Assembly: GCA_023897205.1 (NCBI GenBank) | Contig: JAHWDD010000003.1 | Coordinates: forward strand, 3,971,665-4,035,664 | Direction of reading: 5' to 3' | DNA from: Exophiala sp. HKRS030 | Lineage: Eukaryota > Ascomycota > Eurotiomycetes > Chaetothyriales > Herpotrichiellaceae | DNA length: 64,000 nucleotides | Shown here: in pieces, positions 56,941-64,000 of the stretch | How positions within the stretch are numbered: position 1 is the stretch's first letter | How the letters are laid out: the number at the start of each line of letters is the position of its first letter | Notes under the pieces: generated by a model | What the model was told of the DNA's origin: nothing | The model's input: only the letters and a program-made list of their open reading frames with translations | The model's database searches: none | Position numbers and translations under genes: made by a program

Positions 56941-59900
56941 AAGCAAACACCACGGCGCATTAATTGCCATCTTGGTCATTCATTTCACCAAAGCCTCGCG
57001 TCGTGGTCTCTCTTACTACTGCGACCACTGCGACCACTGCGACCACTGCCTAGCACTTCTTCGCCAAATGGCCACAATACACAGCCTCCCAAGTCTTGCC
57101 ACCATAGACTAGTCAAACGAGCATTCCGGAACAGATGTCTGCACTTCCGACCCCCAGGATATACTGTGACTTGTCTCGGATCCAGGCGACAAAGGAAAAA
57201 GGGCAAGAAGGAGCGTATGAGACGCTGATTTTGGAACGCTACATCCGTGAATCCGGCAGTATAGGGCCATGAGGGTCTGACACCTTGCAGACCGCAATTG
57301 GGAATTGACACCCAACGTACTAATTAGTTGTCTGACGATATCAACAGCCAGAGGGTTGAAATATTCCGTGTTCGACACTCTTGAGTTCCAGTAGGTACGG
57401 AGTAGTACTTGATGTACCGAAATTCGGAGTACTTCGGTACCTAGTACTTAGTAGTTGACTAACTATTAGTAGCTTTCTACTTGCTACTACTCGGTAGTAG
57501 TTAGTCGTTAGTACTCTCACGTACTCTGTATGTCCGCTTGCTCATATCGTCCAGCGTATCTCTATCCGTCCCACGCCGTACCTACCTAGGTACCCAGCCA
57601 CGTGCTTAGCATGCGAATTGTAGGCACTTATAGGCAACAGGCACCAAGCGACAAGTAGGGACTATGGAGACTCCTCCGTACGGAGTAACTTCCCAAGTAA
57701 AAGTCCTTAGGCTTTGGTGCTTCAAAACTCTCCCGCGGGCCTTCAACAGACAACAAACACTATTACCAACGGTTACCGATTCCCCAGATCTCTTCCACCA
57801 TCACCATCTTCCCAAGTCCCGAGTCTAGAATTGATCCATACGGCAGATCATTCCAGACCACCAACTAGACACTCCCAGAGTCCTCACCATCCATGCACCA
57901 AGATGCAAAGCTGCTGCATACCCGCTACCCGCTACCGGCTTTCTGTCTTTTGTTTCCAGCTGGCTGATAGCCATTAGGCGATGACATGTCTGACACTAGA
58001 CCGTATCGGCAGTGCCAGAACTTAGCAGTGATAGGTTCCTCAAAGGGTCGAGCATCTCCGCGGCGGAATACACTAACTACAAGTGACCACAGAGTATGGA
58101 CTACGGAGTACAGCAAGGAACTGCATACCTAGCCGACGAGTACTCCGTAGTATTACCCAGTCGGCCACAATCAGTGACAAGTTGACAACTGGCAGTGGTC
58201 ACGAGTCGTTAAACGGCCGACGCAGACAGAGCCAGCCACCCGCTCTAACTGGGTGACTGGGTACCCCTCGTGCCCTCCACCGCCCTGTGGAATGACTCTT
58301 GAACGGAGACAGGGTTCCAGAACTGTCAGGACTCGGATCGGACTCTGCCAGTGCTCATTTGCAAATCTCAAAATGGAATCCAAAGCTGAAAAAGACACAA
58401 ACGGTGGACACGGCGTGCACGGCCAAACTGACACTAACCCTTGTGGAGTGATGATGGAGGTGCCGTGGGTGCATCATGGACCATGGCAGATTGGCCTGGA
58501 GGCGTTATCCTGTTGACCCGTTATATGCATGACAGCCGCCTAACAGCGTAGCGGCGCCGGCCGTGAACCAACCACACTGCCTACACCGTCCCGACAATTC
58601 AGTTTGCTCGAGTTCCCGGGGAAAGCCATGGACCCAGCACTGAGGTCCCAGCTCCCAGTTCCCAGGTTCCAGGTTCCAGGTGCCAGGTTCCAGGTGCCAG
58701 CTGCCCCTGCGGCCATGCCCCAGGCCTTTGGGTCCAGGGTCACACCCACCTTCCAGGGGGTTGTTGATGCCCCCTCGGCCCTCCATTGGCCCCGATTGCT
58801 TAAGCGAGTCTATAACGTCTAGACCTCGTTTCTTCAACCCAGTTTGTCTCTATTTGGTAGTTTACTACTGTCGACCTATGTACGGAGTACTCACTAACAA
58901 CCGAATGCCTGTAGCGCATTCAGAGAGGTCCACATTCACCTAACTGTATGTATACTAATTCAACAACGAGCAGCCTACTGGCTTCTCTCCGACGCAGATG
59001 CTGCAGCCTCATCTTCACCCTGCCGTGCATCACCATCCTTCATGAATCTTCTTTCAAACACAAACCCATACCTACCCTGCCAGCGTCTGTGCCCGGTTTC
59101 CTGTTATGGCTGCTGGTCCAGGCGCTGAGATAGCGCAGCCACGAGAGCCCGTGTGCCCGTCTGACTCAATTACTACAGCACACCCGACGTTTGGGACTCT
59201 GGAACCTATCAATGCGTTTCTGGTTCTACCTCTGTCTATCCACGGACCGCTGAAACTCTATCTCCGTCGAACAACAGATCAGGAAACTTTCTGTCGTCGT
59301 TCCTCTCATCCACAGTGACTGCCTATTCCGGCCGCATGCATAGAGTTTCCTCTTCCCGCTCCAACCAACCGCCATGGCCCCAAGCCACCATATCTCACCT
59401 CCACGCCCACACACACACACACATTTATCATCATTGTCGTCTTTCGATTTCATTTTCCATCACCGCAAACATGTCATTTCCCTCGTGTGCCTGATCATCT
59501 GGGCCATGGTCAAAGCTGCTCTACCATCATCCCAGGGCACGTGGGATCCGAGTGCACGGCCTTTCGCCTCTTCTTCTCCCCAAGGAATATACCCATCTAA
59601 TTACTCCGTATCTAGGCACTTGGTTGTCGGCCAACTAGGCGGACTTGGGAGCCTACTTGGGAGCCTAAGTAAGAGAGGATCTTGCACCTTGCACTCACGT
59701 CATCAACACAGGTAGTCTGTCCAGACTTGGAAGGTCGTCGCAGGACCGCGTTTCTCCAGCCTCTGCATCCAGCGATCAGAGACGGAAAAACTCACATCTT
59801 GGCCATTTCTCCCCGGTCCTGCTTTATTGGCCAGTTATGGTCATAATTATCATGATGACAATCACAACCAAAACTCATAATCATCCAATGCCACTGCCTG

Positions 59901-60556
59901 ACATCTCCATGCATGGCCCAGCGGCAAGACGACCCGATCTAATCCAAGTTTGCCGTGCGTCAGGAGGCCGATTCACTTTCCACCGCCCACCTGACAACGG
60001 AGAATTAAACCTGTCCAAGTCCCGATCGGGTCTCCCGAGCGATCGGGTTGACTATATACGGAGTAGAAACTACCTTTCTACCGACGGCTAGTCAAATAGG
60101 TACATGCTCCGTACGTGATCGGCGTCGAAACCCCCTTTTGACAATGCAGAAAAGTGTAACCAGAAGAGCCTTCAAGCCTCGCCGTAAACTCTACTCGGCC
60201 GAAAACACACATTCTCAAGAAAGCATGTGCGGTCCTTCGGTCGGTCGGTCGGGCGCATGCTTTGAATCTTGACGCACCCTTTTTTTCCACTGTCAAGCTA
60301 TCAAAAGACTCGGCCAAGGTCATTCTGATAGAGTTTTGCCAAGGGGCCATGTGTGGAAAGGAAAAGCAAAGCGAACGGGAAAAAAACGTCGGTCAATGGG
60401 AACAAAAAGGTTTGTGCCCTCTTATGTAAAAAAACGGACGTGGCTCTATCAAGGTTTTTCTCTACCTATCGAGGTGGGAAAGTGATCGTAGTAGTAGTGC
60501 AGTAGTGCAGTAGTGCGCGTGTCGCCGGTGCACCGAGTTCTTGACCTAAGTAGGTC

Positions 60557-63549
60557 CTAGGCAACAGTGACGAATCCCCTCTTCTTGCCTCGAGTGGTCG
60601 TCGTCGTCGGCGGCGGCGTCGTCGCTGCCTCGTCCACATAGTCAGTTTCAGCAGATTCACGGATCCTGCGGCCCAAGACCCTGAGCCCGGCCAGGTTGAA
60701 GCCCAGATCGTACTTTTGCCGCTGAACGGTGTTCCGGAGTTTATCTCGCACCCGCGTCAACGTCGTTCTCATCTCGCTGCTGTCGCTGACGATCTGCTTC
60801 TGGTGCGTCTTGAGCATGAACAGCAAGATCCGGCATGTGAGAGGCACGTTGCGGCCTTCGGCCGCCCACATCTCCAGGAAGGTGAAGAGGGCCGGCAGCT
60901 GCGAGAACGAGAGCACGAGCAGTGCGTCTTGCAGCGATGCAGCGGGGATGCGCTGCACCACGTTGAGGACGTAAGCCGACGCCGAGATGTTGTCGTTGGC
61001 CAGGAACACGGGGTCCCGTGGTGGCACGGCCGTCTTCGGGTTGAGCTTCTTCGCAATCTCGTATTTGCTCATCACCTTGACATCCTCCAAACCTAGTTCC
61101 AGCGCCTCGGTGATCTTCTCGCCGGCCATCAACGTCTGCGCACTTTGTTTCCCGGCCGCCGTTGCCTCTGGTCCATCCCCGTCCCCACCGACTTGTTGAT
61201 CGTGATCGGCGTCGTTTTCGAGCGACGTGATCAGAGTGTTTTCGTACAGTTCCTCCAGCTCCTTTTCTCGCTCTTCCTCTAGGAAGATCTGTTCGTCCGT
61301 CTGCTGCCACATCCGGATGCTCTTGTCGTGACTCGCGCTGACCAAGAAATCTCCCGAGTTCGCGATTGCGAGCGCCCAGATTTCTCCGTGGTGGCCATCC
61401 ACTTTTTGGATCTGCTCGAATTTGTCGGCGTCGTAGTACTTGATGATCTTGTCCTTTGATGCCGAGAAGAAGTGATGTCCGTTCCCTTCGTTGTTGTGGG
61501 GCACAAAGACAACCGAAAGGATGCTGTCCTGGTGTGCAAAGAAGGCTTTGTGACAGTCCCCAAAGTCCAATCCCCAGACTCGGACGTTCTTGTCTGCGCT
61601 CGACGTCACGATGAGCTTGCTGTCATAGCTGATATCCATGCTCAGCACTGGAAGCTTGTGACCATATAACGTCAAGAAGAGCTTGAGTGAGTCCGCGAAG
61701 AACACTTTGACTGTGCTGTCAAGCGTGCTCACCGCGAGTAGTTTCTCATCGGGAGAAAACCGAACACATAAAATGTCGTCTGCCACTTTCAGCGTCTTGA
61801 ATGGCACGAGTGTCAATTTCGGATTCTTCCGATTTGTCCCCAAAACTTCCTCCTGAATCACCTTGAACTCCCATAATTTGGCTGTCTTGTCCGCCGAGCC
61901 TGTGACCAGGGATTTGCCTTGTGGGCTCACTTGAAGAGACCATACGTCGCGTTCATGGGCCTTTATTGTGTCGAGCAGGGTAGATGCAGCGATGTCAAAA
62001 ACCTCTAATGTCCCCTCTCGTGTTCCAACCACCACGATCTTGTCGCCAGGCAGGAAAGTCAGGCACAGTGCATATCCACACTCTAGCGTTCGCAAACAAC
62101 TTTGTGTTCGTGTATTCCATATTTTCAGACTCCCATGCGATGCTGTCGCGAGCATCCTGTCATCCGAGCTCAGTGCAATGCATCGAATGTCTGACCGGTG
62201 GCCTGGCATGTCCACGGACAATGTGCGGTTGTAGTCCGGGACCTCGACGACCTTTTTCTTGTCGTTTGCTAGAACCTCGAAAACTTCCAATTGATTGTTG
62301 GACGTTGCCACCAACATCGAAATGGATTTTCCAGATCTGGAACTAGACCAATCCATAGACCTGACTTTTCCTCCTGTACGAACAATGACATAGGGGACAA
62401 TAATGTCTGATATTGCCGCAGTCGAGATGTCAATTGTGTCTTCAGTCTCTTCAGGGATGTCAACTCCAGAATCCGCATCTGCAACGGCTTCATTTTTCTC
62501 TTTTCTCCTCTTTCTCTTCCTGACCAAAGTCCTATGTACCTCATTTTCAGATCGGATTCGAAGAAGCTCGATCGACTTGTCTGAGCCGTGCAGGGCAATG
62601 AGGTCCCGTTGCGGGTGACACACAACAGCAAGTGGTCTGTCTCGTCCGTGTCGATATAAAGTCCCTCTTTCGTGCAAGATGTTGCCTAGGTTGTCTGACT
62701 CACTTGATGCTTTGGTCGACAATGCTGAATAGTTGATGGTCCATACTTTGACCTCCCCGTCATTTCCTGCAGTGATACAACCCGTCTTATCCCTCGTGAT
62801 CGCCGCTGCCCAACATTCGCCGTTCGTTTGTGTAACATGTGTCTCTATACAATGCTGGGTCGATAGATCCCATACCTTGATTAAGGCATCCTTACTCGTG
62901 GACAAGAGGAAGACGTTTGGATCTGGTTGTTCCGTCTCTTCTGCATCTTGGTCATCGCTGTCGGGATTTTTTGAGAGAAAATTGAGACTGGTAATCTGAT
63001 CTTTGTGGCCCCTCAGCCTGACGAGACCAACTTCCGAAACCAAATCCCACACAATAATGTCGGTGTCTCTGGAACCGCTCGCGAGCCGCACCCCAGAGCG
63101 ATCAAATTTTAGCTGCGTCACTGCGGTTTTATGTCCATTGAAGGTTATTATGACTGTCGCCGTTCTTGAATCCCATACACGTATCTTGCCGTCACTATAT
63201 CCAACGGCGAACACATCGGGATCAGTCTTGCTGCGGCAAAGTACGGTTACAATCGCCTTGTTGTCCGATGCAGTCCAAGTGTCAACAATTGTCGCAGTTT
63301 TGAGGTCCCACACAATGACTGACTCATTCGCTGGGGCGTATGCTTGCCCTACGCCCGCCCTGGCCTTGCTGCTTCCGGTGAAGGCTTGATCGTTGTCGCC
63401 ATGGGGTGATGATGTAGGGTCCCAAATGACATTGGCGGTAGCTGTGCATATCTGGCCGAAGGTTTTTGAATGCTCAAACTTCCTGAGGTCATTAGTACGA
63501 CTCGCAAGTCAACCACGAGGGGCAACACTTACAGATATGATTTCACCAT
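60557..63549 (-). CDS. utp12: U3 snoRNP protein UTP12/DIP2 (WDR3)
   Basis: Twin beta-propeller scaffold of the UTP-B complex (with Pwp2, Utp6, Utp13, Utp18, Utp21) in the 90S pre-ribosome, needed for early 18S rRNA processing in the nucleolus. Exon 1 is 63549-63533 (MVKSYL), followed by a 50-base intron (63483-63532). Exon 2 is 63482-60557. The product of 980 residues starts MVKSYLKFEHSKTFG, as in the family. About twelve WD repeats are visible (for example GHKTAVTQLKFDRSG, ASGSRDTDIIVWD, GHKLPVLSMDISYDSKLIV). The C-terminal Utp12 domain (about 810-950) includes LQDALLVLSFSQLPALFTFL. An Arg/Lys-rich tail follows, with runs of Thr and Pro. Intact, no frame problem. Confidence 0.95.
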
Positions 63550-64000
63550 GATGTGAGTTGTTTGTGTCGCAGAATTGGTTGAAGCGGGAACTTTTTTTCA
63601 CAACGGGGGATTATATGAAGCTAATGGGGAAAGTATAGCGAATGTTTGGAAGTTTTAGTGTGGGGAATTTCTTCGAGGTTTGCGGGCAGCCTTGCCCACG
63701 CTGGACCCGAGGTTGTAGCTTCTGAACTCAGCGGAAATGATCTCCGTGGACTCCTAAACGTTGCAGCAAGACACCGTGGTCCACCACTGAAAGCTATCAT
63801 CATCAGCTACTTCAGTCCCTTTTCACGACATTATCTTAAGGCAGACGGGTTGTCCAAGTCTCCTACCATCCGCGCCATCTAACAAAGACGTCCCTTACGG
63901 TATTGGGCGATTCGGTGCTCGAATCAACTATCAGATACCAGCCAAATTGTGCTAGTGCAATACAGGCGTGGTTGGGCCATATCCGAACTTTTTGACCATA
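63550..64000. other. Right edge, upstream of UTP12
   Basis: Holds the UTP12 promoter and probably the flank of a gene outside the window. The 78-codon frame at 63646-63882 resembles nothing I know and is not called. Confidence 0.45.

Larger units (their letters stand above)
51840..60556. other. 8.7-kb gene-poor region upstream of flbD, rich in short repeats
   Basis: Holds the 5' leader and promoter of flbD at its left end (probably to beyond 52500) and the 3' flank of UTP12 at its right end. Between them are many short tandem repeats (listed separately) and numerous TACGGAGTA/TACTCCGTA and CCTACCTAGGTA motifs. No open frame resembles a known protein. Confidence 0.55.

Noticed and set aside
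1..64000. tRNA and rRNA genes
   Set aside because: I looked for the T-loop word GTTCRANYC and its complement and for rRNA-like stretches by eye; nothing folded convincingly. A covariance-model scan would be decisive.

Overview
The window is nuclear DNA of a filamentous ascomycete (Pezizomycotina). The grounds are short introns of 48-74 nt with GT..AG borders, a FlbD-type Myb regulator, an O-GlcNAc-transferase-like GT41 protein, and a set of ordinary fungal housekeeping genes. The recurring intergenic motif TACGGAGTA/TACTCCGTA makes me favour Eurotiomycetes (for example Chaetothyriales), but that is a guess. I found no plasmid, phage, CRISPR, rRNA or intact transposon.

Layout. 0-14 kb: a small conserved protein with a CxxC motif (925-1692,+), an F-box protein (5539-6974,+), a disordered unknown protein (7822-9450,-), a minisatellite (about 11.22-11.53 kb) and a UBE2W/Ubc16-type E2 (13092-13815,+). 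14-32 kb is the gene-dense core: splicing factor CWC22 (-) diverging from DPM2 (+), a BCAS3-like WD protein (+), an NmrA-like reductase (+), a kinase-like protein (+), a TACA microsatellite, the primase large subunit PRI2 (-), and a mitochondrial-type adenylate kinase (+). 35.6-40.5 kb: a 1621-residue TPR-GT41 protein. 40.5-60.5 kb is very gene-poor. Its only recognisable gene is flbD (50764-51839,-), with about 10 kb of gene-free DNA downstream and about 8.7 kb upstream, full of short tandem repeats. The right end holds UTP12/DIP2 (60557-63549,-), an SSU-processome WD protein.

Most genes are unrelated housekeeping functions: splicing, ribosome biogenesis, replication priming, dolichol-phosphate-mannose synthesis, ubiquitination and nucleotide metabolism. 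I see no metabolic cluster. Two conserved pairs are head to head, CWC22/DPM2 (385 bp apart) and PRI2/ADK (about 1.2 kb apart).

The strongest unexplained pattern is that five genes (F-box, E2, CWC22, adenylate kinase, flbD) are broken by seven apparent single-base losses. Each falls in a G/C homopolymer, six of them at a run of four, and each is repaired by one added G or C (equivalently a -1 frame change). At least two of these genes are expected to be essential. Consensus-sequence error is therefore the leading explanation. Recurrent true mutation or frameshifting is a low-prior alternative that raw reads would settle at once.
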